Of a stretch of 64,000 bases of DNA, positions 20,122 through 30,688 are shown in pieces. The stretch is from Pythium myriotylum (lineage: Eukaryota; Oomycota; Peronosporomycetes; Pythiales; Pythiaceae). How positions within the stretch are numbered: position 1 is the stretch's first letter; each line of letters begins with the position of its first letter. Position numbers and translations under genes: made by a program. Location of the stretch: positions 2,730,501 through 2,794,500 of the forward strand of contig JALJCQ010000030.1 in assembly GCA_023091665.1 (NCBI GenBank), written 5' to 3'. The notes beneath the pieces were generated by a model. The model searched no databases. It was given only the letters and a program-made list of their open reading frames with translations, and had not been told where the DNA came from.

Positions 20122-21836
20122 AGGCAGTCGCGAGAACACGGGACACCATCGGGGACGCACTCGATATCAGGCCTGATAAGAACGGCACGATCTCTTTCCG
20201 CAGTAAAAGGTGCAATTTCCCGCTCTCCAGAGTGGAATCTGATCAGTTCCGGTTACTATGTGATGTCATCGTCGCCAACTATCCGGCTGTTCTCGGGCTG
20301 CATGATGACGACGACATGCTCCGAGTCGTTCCGGCAACAACAGACGTTTGGCGCCTCCGAAGGCGTGCCGGGCGCATTGACCTGCTATGGGAACCCTCAC
20401 CAAACTCGCAGTTCACACTCGGGGAGGTCTCCTCCCCCAAGGATGCAGCCGCACTCATCAGGAAAACCATTGACTCACCTGGCGCGGTGGTGTTAAGCCA
20501 CCCGTGGATAGGTATAGAGCGCATGATCTGGAGGAAACCGCTTGCCACCAGCCCAAGAGCGGCCCGTAAACTCCTGGAAAATCAGACGACAGCACGTGCA
20601 GCTCAAGAAGCTCAGGCACGCGAGACACTCACGCAAAGCACAGACCCGGTCATTCACGCAGCCCTGCAGAAGTTATCATGGACGGAACTCGACAGAATCC
20701 CAGGGGCCTCGTCCCATCAGCGTCTTCTCATGCGGAAGATAAAAGGGGGTAGAATCTCTGGGTGGGACAGATTGAATCAGCGCAGAGGATGCCCGCACTG
20801 TGGCGAAGGCGGAGCCGGCGGAACAATTGCACACATATTCTGGGCATGTCCGAACGCACAAGTGCTTTGGAACCAGCTCTTCAAGATATGGGATCTTGAC
20901 GGCACGACCACCAAGGCAGTAGGAGACCTTCGTCAGTTCGTCTTCGGGCTCCAGCTGCACCATTTCCCAGCCCAGCTCTGGTACAGGGCAGCCTTGTCCC
21001 AGATATCCCCGGATGACGTCGACGCCATCACGCTGGTTCACGATACAGCAGCAGCGGCGTGGCAGCAGCATGTGCTCACCACTCTGGGGTGTATTTGGAG
21101 ATGGCGACACAACATTGTGGACGAGGAAATCGCATGGTCCCCCGATCAAGCCGGAGTCTACCATCTAGCGGTATTGCGCGCCTCCCTGCGTGGCCTGTGC
21201 GACAGATTGCCACAGGTCCCGCGTGTTCGAGACCCCAGGTTCCATCTCATTCAGGCACTTGGCAGACAAGGAATGGGTCCATCGTTGAGCCCAGTAGGCG
21301 GCTGACGACATGTTCTCTTCTTCGATGGTGGTTCTCGAGGGAATCCGGGACCAGGAGGGTCCGGCGCCGTTATCATCGCGGTTGACGAAGATGCCACGGC
21401 AGCGGAGATAGTGTGGAGTGCAAGCATGTCCTACGCGCGCCCCGACATGACAAACAATCAAGCAGAATACCTCGGCCTACTTGCGGGTCTCCGAGCAGCA
21501 GCAGCCAACCACTGGCAAGTGGAAGTTGTTGGGGACAGTGCACTGATCCTTAGCCAACTCCAACGTTACCGCCCACCACGGAACACAGCTCTTCGCAAAC
21601 TTTACGCCCCGGCACGCCGGCTAGCAGATGCTCTCCGGATAACGGAGTGGCACCATCACCTGCGGGCATTCAACAAAATGGCCGACTCAGCAGCCAACGC
21701 AGCTATGGACTCCCACACCAGTGTGCAAGGCCCGCACACCCACCCCAGAAGCCACCACGGCAGGCTCGAAGCGTTCCTGGCCTCCGACTTCACCGAATGG
21801 CAAGCTCGCCACATACTCCGCCAACAGCTGCGGTAG
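20122..21836 (+). pseudogene. LINE zinc-binding region and RNase H
   Basis: One frame runs throughout, broken by a single TGA at 21303-21305 (probably from CGA). The first part ends with the RT-associated zinc-binding motif CPHCGEGGAGGTIAHIFWAC. The second part is a full RNase H: FFDGGSRGNPGPGGSG (Asp), MTNNQAEYLGLLAGLRAA (Glu), VEVVGDSALILSQLQ (Asp) and NKMADSAANAAMD (Asp). LINEs with a C-terminal RNase H belong to the I-type group. The endonuclease and RT catalytic regions are absent because of 5' truncation. Confidence 0.9.
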
Positions 21837-21915
21837 AAAACAGGGTAGTACCACCCGGCTATAGGGTTCATTAAATTGCGATCCAATAGACCTCACCTTC
21901 AAAGTCAAAAGTCAA
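20122..21915 (+). mobile_element. 5'-truncated LINE (RNase H-bearing)
   Basis: Flanked by an exact 18-bp direct repeat AGTTTGATGTGCGTCCTA (20104-20121 and 21916-21933), the target duplication expected for target-primed reverse transcription. Only the C-terminal part of the LINE is present. The 3' end is a short CAAAGTCAAAAGTCAA-type repeat instead of a poly-A tail, so one or two bases of the duplication could belong to the tail. It inserted about 90 bp upstream of DIRS ORF1. Confidence 0.92.
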
Positions 21916-21933
21916 AGTTTGATGTGCGTCCTA

Positions 21934-22293
21934 GAGGAAATCGTCAAAGTGCGGGACCGTGGTCGACGCGGCCCGAGAGTCAACTCATGGTCGCCCTGCC
22001 ACACAAATGGTGCTGGAGTCATCGACTTAATTGAGGGCGCCACCACTAGTCGTCTCGGCCGACAGTGGGCTCCCACTGTCTCGCCAGCACGCGTGCCTGA
22101 CCGATAAATTACGAGCAGGCGGATGTCCGAGTCGTACCTCGGAAAACACGTTCCTCGTCTTGCTCACGCCTTCCGAGGAACCCCCCTTTGCGATTTCTCG
22201 AAAACTACTGCGAATTTCGAGCTGCTGTTTAGATATGTTGTGTTTTGGATGACGGCGAATCCGTGGTCTGTGTAATCATCTGGGCTTTATGCT
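21934..22293. other. No gene recognised; possibly the outer end of the DIRS element
   Basis: Sequence between the LINE and the hAT element. Its right part may be host sequence or the DIRS terminus. I found no inverted or direct copy of it at the other DIRS end. The last bases, TTATGCT (22287-22293), are the left target duplication of the hAT element. Confidence 0.4.
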
Positions 22294-22315
22294 CAGGCCT
22301 CTTAAGAATAGGAAT
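22294..22315 (+). repeat. hAT left terminal inverted repeat
   Basis: Perfect 21-bp match to the complement of the right end (CAGGCC... form). Subterminal copies of a TAGGAA/TTCCTA motif occur at both ends, mainly at the right (30390-30460). Confidence 0.93.
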
Positions 22316-22550
22316 GGTTACACGAGAAAGTGCAATTTTCCTAATCGGAGGATTTCAGAATTCCTACTTCGAAATTGCCTCGGATTGGCTTGGATTTATG
22401 GTGAAGATGGCTTGGAGGTATGATAACTTGGACATAATGCTCAATGGGCAACACAGCGACCGCTCTGATGATAGTTTGTAGCTGTGGCTCTCACGCGCTG
22501 CGTGGCAAGGCAGTGTGTGACTTTGCAGTTCAGGAATCCTCGTCACGAAC

Positions 22551-23926
22551 ATGGCTGCGCAGAGTGGTCGGAAGTCGGCCTCAAAGCAGCGACGCCAGAA
22601 ACCTGTGGCAGTCAACACACGCGTGAAAGTAGGTGAACAGAGGAGTGTCAACCATGTTCTCGTTCAGACGAAAATCGAAAAGCCACAACAACTAGCTCGT
22701 CGCGACCAGTGGTTCCCGAAGTACGAGTTCGAGCTTGGACCCCGCCCCAGCGCAACATGCCCCCCTCTGCATGTCGTACAAGAAGCCACCTGCAAGTTCT
22801 GTGAATCCTTCGGTCGCGAAAAGAAGGCGTCAGAGCCACAATTACAGTTTATGGAGCCGTTCTCGACCGAGTTGCTAAACAAGAAGACAGTGAGGAAAAC
22901 CACGAACATCAAGGTCTTCAAGAAGTTCCGTACAGACAACATCAAGGCTCATCACCAAGAGCAGCACGCTACCAGATTTGCCGAGTTCATCGCGCTACCT
23001 CTCGATCAAGAGATTCGGCGAAAATTTTCCGCAAGGCTGTGCTCGAGCTCGACGGAGAGTGGCAGGTCACGATTCATGGAGGCATCTACGGCATTATCGA
23101 GCGCCTGTTGAGCAGAAGCTCATCGGAGTCACAAGCGATGGCGCCGCGACAATGCTGGGCTGTCGCCAAGGATTTGCTATTCGGATTCGAGACGTTTGTC
23201 GCCTCCACGGAGCCGAGGGCATCGCCATCAATTGGTGCGGTAGCCCCTTGTGGTAGGGTTGTTTCTCGCGCAGCTGGACGAGCTTGTTCAGTTTCGGTCC
23301 AAGTTAGGAGCGGAAATCACGTTCACACGCATGCATGACACGGTCAGCTCGCAAGTGGGCAAGTGCCCGACGTACTCGACGGTGACATGGGAATCGGTTC
23401 ACGCTGCATGTGCTTTTCTCGACAAATACTTCGACAAGCTCGAGGTGAACAGCGAGGCCGCCGATATGGCCCAGAGACACCACTGATGGTTATCGAAGGT
23501 CAAGACCCCAACTTGAGGCAGCTGCTTGATCTTCATAAGCAGCGACTTGATTCGGTTCTTGGAGTTGGTGTGGGAACGACTATCTGGAAGGAGCGAGCCG
23601 ACCTACGAGGTCGCTATGAACGTGATACAGCTTTCAAGCGCCGCGTCGATGCCACAAAACGGATGAAGATAGTTCAAGCATGAAAAGACATCAACCTCGA
23701 AGGTAAGTACGCTCGTTTTGCTTCATTCGTGGTCGGGCTGGCGGCCAGAACCCCGGGGACCCACACCGTAGAAGGCGATTTCAGCCTCGTGAAGCAGATC
23801 AAGACCGTTCAATGTGCTGCATTGAGCAACTACGCTATGGAGGGGCAGTTGCAAGCTCGCCAGTATTTCGAGCTCCTTAATCTTGCGAGATCCTTGACGC
23901 CAGAAGAGGAAACTAAGGAGATATAG
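22551..23926 (+). pseudogene. hAT-like transposase (degenerate)
   Basis: The first part (22551-23111) has a zinc-finger-like start, CKFCESFGREKKASEPQ..., with a conserved TNIKVFKKFRTDNIKAHHQ segment that resembles the BED-type finger region of oomycete hAT-like proteins. Then in other frames come QKLIGVTSDGAATMLGCRQG (hAT core with Asp), a WCG stretch, and finally a C-terminal region near 23715-23926 (THTVEGDFSLVKQIK...QLQARQYFELL) typical of the dimerisation end. At least three frame changes and stops separate these blocks. The stop at 23924 is about 55 bp before the Gypsy-2 insertion, so the transposase was probably already complete when hit. Confidence 0.65.
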
Positions 23927-23981
23927 TAAGCGGAGGGTGGGTATTCGTAGTGCAATCCACCCGTTCCTAATCACAGAATTT

Positions 23982-24721
23982 AGTGATGAAGCGTCCCGAA
24001 CGCGCGAGCCACGAGGAACAGAAACCGGTACGGCACCGGGATTCGGCGTGAGGGCGGCCGTTGCTCGACGCGTCGCCGGGTGAGCGAACGGTCGGCGCCA
24101 ACAGCAGCCAATCAGGTGGCCGGAAAGTTAAAAGTCCCCGGAAGTTGTGGCCTTGGGGAGCCAGCTTGCCGGAGGACTTCGGGCGGAGCGTGGCCGCGGC
24201 GGAGAAGGACCGAGGAAAGTCGAAGATTCTCCAGGTGCTGCACAAGTAAAGCAGCTGGAATATATAGTATAGGTTGAGGACTCTGGTGTTTGTCGCTGAC
24301 AGTTCGCCGAGTTGGAAGCTCCCAGAGTCTTAGCGCTCTGGTCCGTTCGAGGTTCTGGCGGTTTAGTCCAGGGTGAGTCGCGGACGTCGCTGACGGTCCC
24401 GGCGCCGACCCTCGAGTCTCGTGGACGAGGTTATGGCGGTGGCAGCCAGCGAGCAGTGCCATCGTCGAGGCCTGCCTCATCGGCGGCGGCCTGAGGACGC
24501 TCGGGTCGCGCGGGAGGCGAAGACAACTCGGCGCAGTGTGTCAGGGCCCCGGCACGGTGCCCAGTCAACGGGAGACCAAAAGGCCTTGGCGGGACCTATA
24601 TTAGGGAGGGCAGTCTGTGTGAACCACCTAACTACTAATTGCGTGCTATTTAAAGGCCTCTCGAAGGGTGGAGTGAGCAGCGTGGGCCTTCCCCAGCCCC
24701 TGAGCGCGCCACAACATCACT
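23982..24721 (+). repeat. Gypsy-2 5' LTR
   Basis: 740 bp, almost identical to 29624-30363. ATTT lies directly outside. Confidence 0.93.
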
Positions 24722-24732
24722 TCGTGGAGAAA

Positions 24733-24750
24733 CTGGTGCGCGCAGGAGTC
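24733..24750 (+). promoter_or_regulatory. Probable Gypsy-2 primer binding site
   Basis: CTGGTGCGCGCAGGAGTC starts 12 bp inside the 5' LTR. TGG at its start fits a tRNA 3' CCA complement, and the first eight bases equal those in Gypsy-1. Confidence 0.4.
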
Positions 24751-24799
24751 AGCGCGTGCCCGAGCCTAAGGACCGAGAAGTAAGAGCACGCAAGGTACC

Positions 24800-26130
24800 G
24801 TGGCGAATCGAAGGAGTCGTACGCCCCGGCGGTCGCTCAGGATCGACACGGGAGCGACGCCGACCGGTGAGCAAGTCGCGACGGTTCAAGATCCAGCCAC
24901 GTCGCGTGGAGAAGGAGAGGCGAGCGGAGCTACGAGGTCGACGCCACCGAGAAGGACAGGAGACGGCAGCGAGATCGAAACCGAGACGTACTCCGTGCCG
25001 ACGAGTGCAGAGCGGCGGCAAGAAGAGCTGGACGACGTAGACTGTGGAACAATCGTGGAAGTTTCGATCGAAGGCGCCACTGACTTGAACATGGCGGACG
25101 GACAAGGTCAACGTGCAGCGGCCAGCGCGGCGGCGGCCATGCCGCCCGTGCCACCGCTGACGCCAAGACAACGAGGGTTCAACACGAAGGACCTCATTAT
25201 TCCAGAGTTCGATCCTGCTAGAGGCGACATTACGGCAGAAGACTGGGTCTACACAGTCAAGCAAGTGGTCAGATCGAACGAGATTCAGTTGGGCGGCACG
25301 TGGCCGGCCGAGCCACTTTACCTGTATCTGTCATCGAAGTTTCGAGGTGATGCCATCCCATGGTTCATGAACTTCAATCGATATCGAACCGACGATGAGA
25401 AGACGATGAAGGAGCTTCTGGACGCGGTCTTGAAGAGGTTCATGACACCTCTCACTGAAGCTGTGGCGACGATCAACGTGGCTCAAGTGTCGAAGCTGCC
25501 GACGGAGACGTTCGCGGACTTTGCTGCCAAGTTGAACCAGGCGGCGGAAGGCAAGGCAGTCCCGGACGCGTTGAAAATTGCAGCGTTCCTGAAGGGAATA
25601 GACGAGTTGAGTCGGACAGCAGTACGCAGTAAGGACCCGAGGAACCTTACCGAGGCGGTGTACTGGGCGAACGAGGCACGAGACAACAAGGGCATCGAAG
25701 TGCCGGGTCGTCGTGGAGGCGAGAGGAAGATCGACAAGCTGACGCCGAAGAACGCAGAGCCCGCAGTGAAAGGCAAAGTGCTGCTGGCCAAGGAGTCAGA
25801 CGAGGAGGAGGCAACTGCGCGAAAGAAGACGAGCCACCAAGACTCAGACCATGGCCCAAACAGCAGGAGAGACAAGACGCCAAGGGAAAGGGCAAGGAGC
25901 GAGCCAGGCCAGGCAGTGGTAAGCGGCGGCGCGAGGAAGACGATGATGACGAGCCACCTCGGCGTCGGCGACGCGACATGAGAGTGCCGGCTGGGAGCAA
26001 GAGCCACTGGTGTCATGAAGAGGGTCATTGTGTGATGAATTGTCCACAACATCAAGAGGAGCTGCGCAAGAGACAACAGCAGTTCCAACAGAGAAGGAGA
26101 ACAGCCGACAAGAACGAGTCGTCAAACTAG
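24800..26130 (+). pseudogene. Gypsy-2 Gag
   Basis: The open frame starts without ATG at 24800; the first Met is at 25091 (MADGQGQRAAASAAAAM). The Gag core is clear: FDPARGDITAEDWVYTVKQV, WPAEPLYLYLSSKFRGDAIP and LPTETFADFAAKLNQAAEG. The frame ends at 25981, but the true C terminus continues in another frame from about 25910 with an Arg-rich stretch and a zinc knuckle SHWCHEEGHCVMNC in which the first Cys is replaced by Ser, to a stop at 26128-26130. So there is one frameshift plus a damaged knuckle. Confidence 0.85.
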
Positions 26131-26189
26131 GGCAGGGCGTACACGAGGGCAGTGCACGTCCTGGGAGTCAGTGCCCGAGGAGACGGCTG

Positions 26190-28544
26190 GAATGCGAGAC
26201 TGGTCTAGTGAAGGATACGAAGGAAGAAGAGCGAGTTACGGAGACGAAGGAAGAGCCGGTGGATAAGGCCAAGGTCAGATCGATAGGTGACGATGGTTTG
26301 CCGACGGGAACTGTGGAGATCAAGGGGAAGCGATCAGGACTGAAGATAGACAGTTGCGCCTCATACTCGATTGCAAGTCCAGACAAGAAGAAACTGGGCG
26401 AGCGGCTGGCGAGGAAACCGCCAGTAAGCCACATTGAAGGGTTAGGTGGACAGCAACTCGAGGTGTTGGAGTATGGAGGTTCAAGTTCAAGACGGTCTAC
26501 GACCAGATCGTGGTTTGGGATGCCCTGGTAGTGGACGGCTGCCGGGATGAGTTGATTATGGGGATTAATTTCCTCGACACAAAGGGCGTGACGATAAGTT
26601 TCGAGACCAGAGAGGCGACTTACGATGAAGGAGAGCGGCAGGTGGTGATGCCCTTTACGTGTAAGGACAGAGGGCGTGGTGGAGCGGTGCGGCTGGTCCG
26701 TGGACGGAAGCTCGCCACACAGGCGCTGACGATGGTACGGGTACCAGTGGACGCGGCAGAAGGCACGGTGGGCGGCTTCCACCCGTGCCCGGCGGAGTCG
26801 TCGTGGATCCTGGCGGCCCCTACGGTGACGAAGGTCCAGGGAGGACGAGTCTGCGTCCCGGTCCTCAATGTGCTCGGCAAGAGGACGAAGTTGCCCGCGA
26901 GAAAGCGACTGGGTCAGTGGGTACCAGTCGACGAGGACGTTGAGCTCCTGGAGATGAACGGCGAGCTCGACAGGAAGCGCATGCAGACGTGGGTAGCGAC
27001 GCTGAGTAAGGACAAGTCAGTGCCACTTGCGAACGAAGACGAGTTGAAGTTGGACCATCTGGACGAGGGACAGCGAGAGCTGCTGCTCCAGCTCTTGCGG
27101 AGTTTTCCACGAGTAAGTCCGGAGGATAAGGTGTGTCCTCCACCCACAACCACAGGGGTACGGCACTATATCCCTACGGGTGACGCAGCGCCGATCAGAC
27201 AAAGAAGGTTTCGCAATAGTCAGCACGAGAACGAAGTCATTGCTCAACACATTAAGCAGATGTAGGAGCACGGTGTGATCGAGATGGCAAATGGTCCATG
27301 GGGTTTTCCGGTTGTACTCGTGAAGAAAAAGGACGGGAGTGTGCGATTCTGCATAGATTATCGCGCACTGAATGCAGTGACGGTCAAGGACGTCTACCCC
27401 TTACCGCGTATCGACGAGACACTCGAGGCATTGGAAGGAGCGCGGTGGTTCACGACCTTCGACCTTATGGCGGGATATTGGCAGATCAAGGTAGCAAAAC
27501 AGGACCGAGACAAGACCGTTCCTAACGCGAGAAGGACTTTATCGGTTTGTTCGAATGCCATTTGGACTGAGCAACGCGCCCAGCACGTTCCAGAGACTGA
27601 TGAATTGTGTGTTTCGGGGTCTCTTGTGGGTCTGTTGCCTGGTCTACCTTGATGATATCGTGGTGTTCTCGAAAGGCGAATTTGAACGGCACATCGTGGA
27701 GTTAGCGGTGGTGTTGGCGCGGCTGGAGGACGCGGGCCTGACCATCAAGTTGAAGAAGTGCCCGTTCGCGGCGAACAGCATCGAGTACTTGGGGCATCAG
27801 TTGAGCCCAGAGGGTGTGCGGCCGACGGACAGGCTTATCAAAGCCATTGCGGAGTGTCCAGTGCCGACAGACGAGAAGGGCGTGAAGAGGTTCGTGCATC
27901 TGGCAGGCTATTATCGGAGGTTCGTCGAAGGTTTCGGGACGAAGATGGAACCGCTGACGAGACTATTGCGGAAGAGCGTGACGTGGGAGTGGGGCGAGCA
28001 ACAACAAAGGGCGTTCGATGGGATAAAGGAGGAGTTGAGCTCGCGCCCGCTGCTCGCATATCCCGACTTTCGTCGACCCTTTGTGCTGGCGACTGATGCG
28101 TCGACAGTTGGCCTAGGGGCAGTACTCATGCAAGACTTGGGACAAGGACTACAGCCTATTGGATATGCAAGTAAGGTGAACAACGAGTGCCAGAGCAAGT
28201 ATCCCATTACGCAGTTGGAGTGCCTCGCCGTGGTATGGGCGGTTCAGTATTTTCGGCCGTATCTGTATGGACGAGAGTTCAAGGTTGTGACGGACCACCA
28301 TGCACTCAAGTGGCTCATGTCAAAGAAGGATTTAACTGGCAAACTACATCGGTGGGTTTTAGCGCTGCAGGAGTACAACTTCACTCTCGAGTTTAGGCCA
28401 GGGAAGGAGAACGTCGTGCCCGATGCCTTGTCGAGGGCACCGGTGCTGCAGGCGACGGCAGAAGTCGACGAGAGCGGAGCCGAGAGCGACGACGAGAACG
28501 CGAACGCCGACGAGGACGGCGAGACGGGTACGCCGGTGGCGTAG
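26190..28544 (+). pseudogene. Gypsy-2 protease, reverse transcriptase and RNase H
   Basis: Protease: LKIDSCASYSIAS where DSGA is expected, so the catalytic Gly is Cys. A frame change follows near 26510, and the frame then runs to a TAG at 27263 just before HGVIEMANGPWGFPVVLVKK. RT motifs continue (FCIDYRALNAVTVKDVYPLP, WFTTFDLMAGYWQIKV), change frame near 27540, then MPFGLSNAPSTFQ, CLVYLDDIVVFSKGE with YLDD, and a normal RNase H (LATDASTVGLGAVLMQ, KYPITQLECLAVVWAV, TDHHALKWLMS) to 28544. In all, two frameshifts, one stop and one active-site change. There is no second RNase H here, unlike Gypsy-1 and Gypsy-3. Confidence 0.88.
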
Positions 28545-28619
28545 AGAGGCAACAACAGTAGCGACTCGACGGAGGCAGCGACGGCTCTTGAGGGAAGCGT
28601 CCAGGTCGATGAAGTCACG

Positions 28620-29628
28620 ATCATTAGACACCAGAACGAGAGCAAGTTGTGTCGCGACGCCATCAAGACTGGAGTGGTGCAAGGCCAACGAGTCGAGCGA
28701 CGACATGGTGTAGTGAGCGTGTACACGGCGGACGGTGGCTGGCGGATCTTGCTGCCGCTAACCTTATGGGCGGCCGTACTGAAAGAGTGTCATGACAGCG
28801 TATGGTCGGGGCATTTGAAGGGACCGCAGACCTTGGCGAGAGTCGCGCGCAACTACTGGTGGCCGAGGATGAGGAAGGTCGTGTTGTCGTGGACGGGGAG
28901 CTGTCGTGACTGCGGGAGTCGGAAGGCGAGGCCGAGGCGGGTGATACCACCGCTGAGGAGCCTTCGCGTGGGTGCTGTAGGTGACCGGTGGGCTCTTGAC
29001 GTGGCTGGCCCACTGCCGATCACCCACGCAGGCAACCGCTACGTCATCGCAATGGTCGAGTATGTCACGAAGTTTGTAGTCGCAGTACCTGTGAAGAGCC
29101 ACACCGCTGACGTGGTGGCGACGTTGGTGGTCACCGAGATCGTGTTCAGACACGGACCGTTCAGAGAGCTAGTCATGGACGGTGCTTCGGAGATGCAGTC
29201 GGGGCTTGTGCGTGCGCTGGTGACCATCCTACAAGCCAAGCAAGCGACGCCAGTCCCGGACGAGGACGAGTCGGCAGCCGCTGAGACGAGGGCCGGGGTA
29301 CGGACGAGAAGTCAGAGAGCTCGAGCCGAGGGATAGCGGCGAGGTAAGGATGACGGTGCCGGCGAGGGCGGCTAGGGCAGCGGAACAGCGAGACGCAGAA
29401 CGAGCAGCTGTGTTCCTGCGGCAGAACGCGACAGGCGTGTTCTTCGTCGAGAGGCGACGAAGAAAGGTAAGAAACTCGAGCGGGCGTTACGAGACGGAGA
29501 CCCTAGTCGAGATCCTCACGGGCCCGGCAGCTGGGCAAGCGAAGTGGTTGACCATGGAAGAGTATGAGATACTGTGGGTGACCGGCAAGGACGTCGAGGA
29601 CGACGTCGAAGCTGGGTTGGGGGAGTGA
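28620..29628 (+). pseudogene. Gypsy-2 integrase, internally deleted
   Basis: The zinc-binding domain is present (CHDSVWSGHLKGPQTLARVA ... GSCRDCGSRK) and the core has the first Asp (DRWALDVAGPLP) and second Asp (ELVMDGASEMQSG). After QAKQATPVP the normal region carrying the catalytic Glu is gone: the frame jumps to an acidic tail DEDESAAAETRAG and stops at 29336. A separate frame (29350-29628) gives the C-terminal domain (FVERRRRKVRNSSGRYETET ... WLTMEEYEILWVTGKD). The enzyme would be inactive. Confidence 0.85.
29614..29623 (+). promoter_or_regulatory. Gypsy-2 polypurine tract
   Basis: GGGTTGGGGG sits directly before the 3' LTR start AGTGATG, where the plus-strand primer is expected. It supports the AG start of the LTR. 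Confidence 0.5.
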
Positions 29629-30363
29629 TGAAGCGTCCCGAACGCGCGAGCCACGAGGAACAGAAACCGGTACGGCACCGGGATTCGGCGTGAGGGCGGC
29701 CGTTGCTCGACGCGTCGCCGGGTGAGCGAACGGTCGGCGCCAACAGCAGCCAATCAGGTGGCCGGAAAGTTAAAAGTCCCCGGAAGTTGTGGCCTTGGGG
29801 AGCCAGCTTGCCGGAGGACTTCGGGCGGAGCGTGGCCGCGGCGGAGAAGGACCGAGGAAAGTCGAAGATTCTCCAGGTGCTGCACAAGTAAAGCAGCTGG
29901 AATATATAGTATAGGTTGAGGACTCTGGTGTTTGTCGCTGACAGTTCGCCGAGTTGGAAGCTCCCAGAGTCTTAGCGCTCTGGTCCGTTCGAGGTTCTGG
30001 CGGTTTAGTCCAGGGTGAGTCGCGGACGTCGCTGACGGTCCCGGCGCCGACCCTCGAGTCTCGTGGACGAGGTTATGGCGGTGGCAGCCAGCGAGCAGTG
30101 CCATCGTCGAGGCCTGCCTCATCGGCGGCGGCCTGAGGACGCTCGGGTCGCGCGGGAGGCGAAGACAACTCGGCGCAGTGTGTCAGGGCCCCGGCACGGT
30201 GCCCAGTCAACGGGAGACCAAAAGGCCTTGGCGGGACCTATATTAGGGAGGGCAGTCTGTGTGAACCACCTAACTACTAATTGCGTGCTATTTAAAGGCC
30301 TCTCGAAGGGTGGAGTGAGCGGCGTGGGCCTTCCCCAGCCCCTGAGCGCGCCACAACATCACT
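29624..30363 (+). repeat. Gypsy-2 3' LTR
   Basis: 740 bp copy of 23982-24721, followed by ATTT and then the right end of the hAT element. Confidence 0.93.
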
Positions 30364-30454
30364 ATTTGCTGAGATCAAGCCAAATGAACATGTATTCCTA
30401 TTTTCACCTTTTTGAAAATCCTATTTAGTATCCAAATAGGAAACTAGGAACGAG

Positions 30455-30475
30455 TTCCTATTCTTAAGAGGCCTG
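30455..30475 (-). repeat. hAT right terminal inverted repeat
   Basis: Perfect complement of the left end, followed by TTATGCTC. Confidence 0.93.
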
Positions 30476-30688
30476 TTATGCTCATGCAGCGTCGCTATCA
30501 ACACATTTTCGATTTTGGGCAATGCAACTAATTACGCACACTTGAAACCATACTTTATTTGAGTTTAAAAGAATGATTGCATTGTAAGAGTGATGGTCAA
30601 TATGGCGATTATGACTCATGCTGTTAACCGAAGTTCTGCGGCGAGCATGCGCTCAAAGAGCCAGGCTCACATTGCATTCATTAGCAAA

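Larger units (their letters stand above)
23982..30363 (+). mobile_element. Ty3/Gypsy LTR retrotransposon Gypsy-2 (defective)
   Basis: Two 740-bp LTRs (23982-24721 and 29624-30363) that I find to differ at one base (an A/G near 24679 and 30321). Element ends are AGTGATG...CATCACT, a 7-bp inverted repeat, with ATTT target duplications at 23978-23981 and 30364-30367. If canonical TG...CA ends were used the flanks would not match, so AG...CT is preferred. Coding is on the plus strand: gag, protease, RT-RNase H, partial integrase. Frameshifts, one TAG and an integrase deletion make it non-autonomous. Confidence 0.93.
22294..30475 (+). mobile_element. hAT DNA transposon, split by Gypsy-2
   Basis: Ends are a perfect inverted repeat, AGGCCTCTTAAGAATAGGAA at the left (from 22295) and its complement at the right (to 30474), each preceded or followed by C/G so that the ends read CAGGCC, the usual hAT start. 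Flanks carry TTATGCT at 22287-22293 and TTATGCTC at 30476-30483, a 7-bp duplication, or 8 bp as normal for hAT if one C was lost at the left junction. A Gypsy element occupies 23982-30363. Without it the hAT is about 1.8 kb with one transposase gene. Confidence 0.9.

Noticed and set aside
24756..25040. Separate small plus-strand ORF at the start of Gypsy-2
   Set aside because: Arg-rich shadow overlapping the Gag frame, no ATG at its start.
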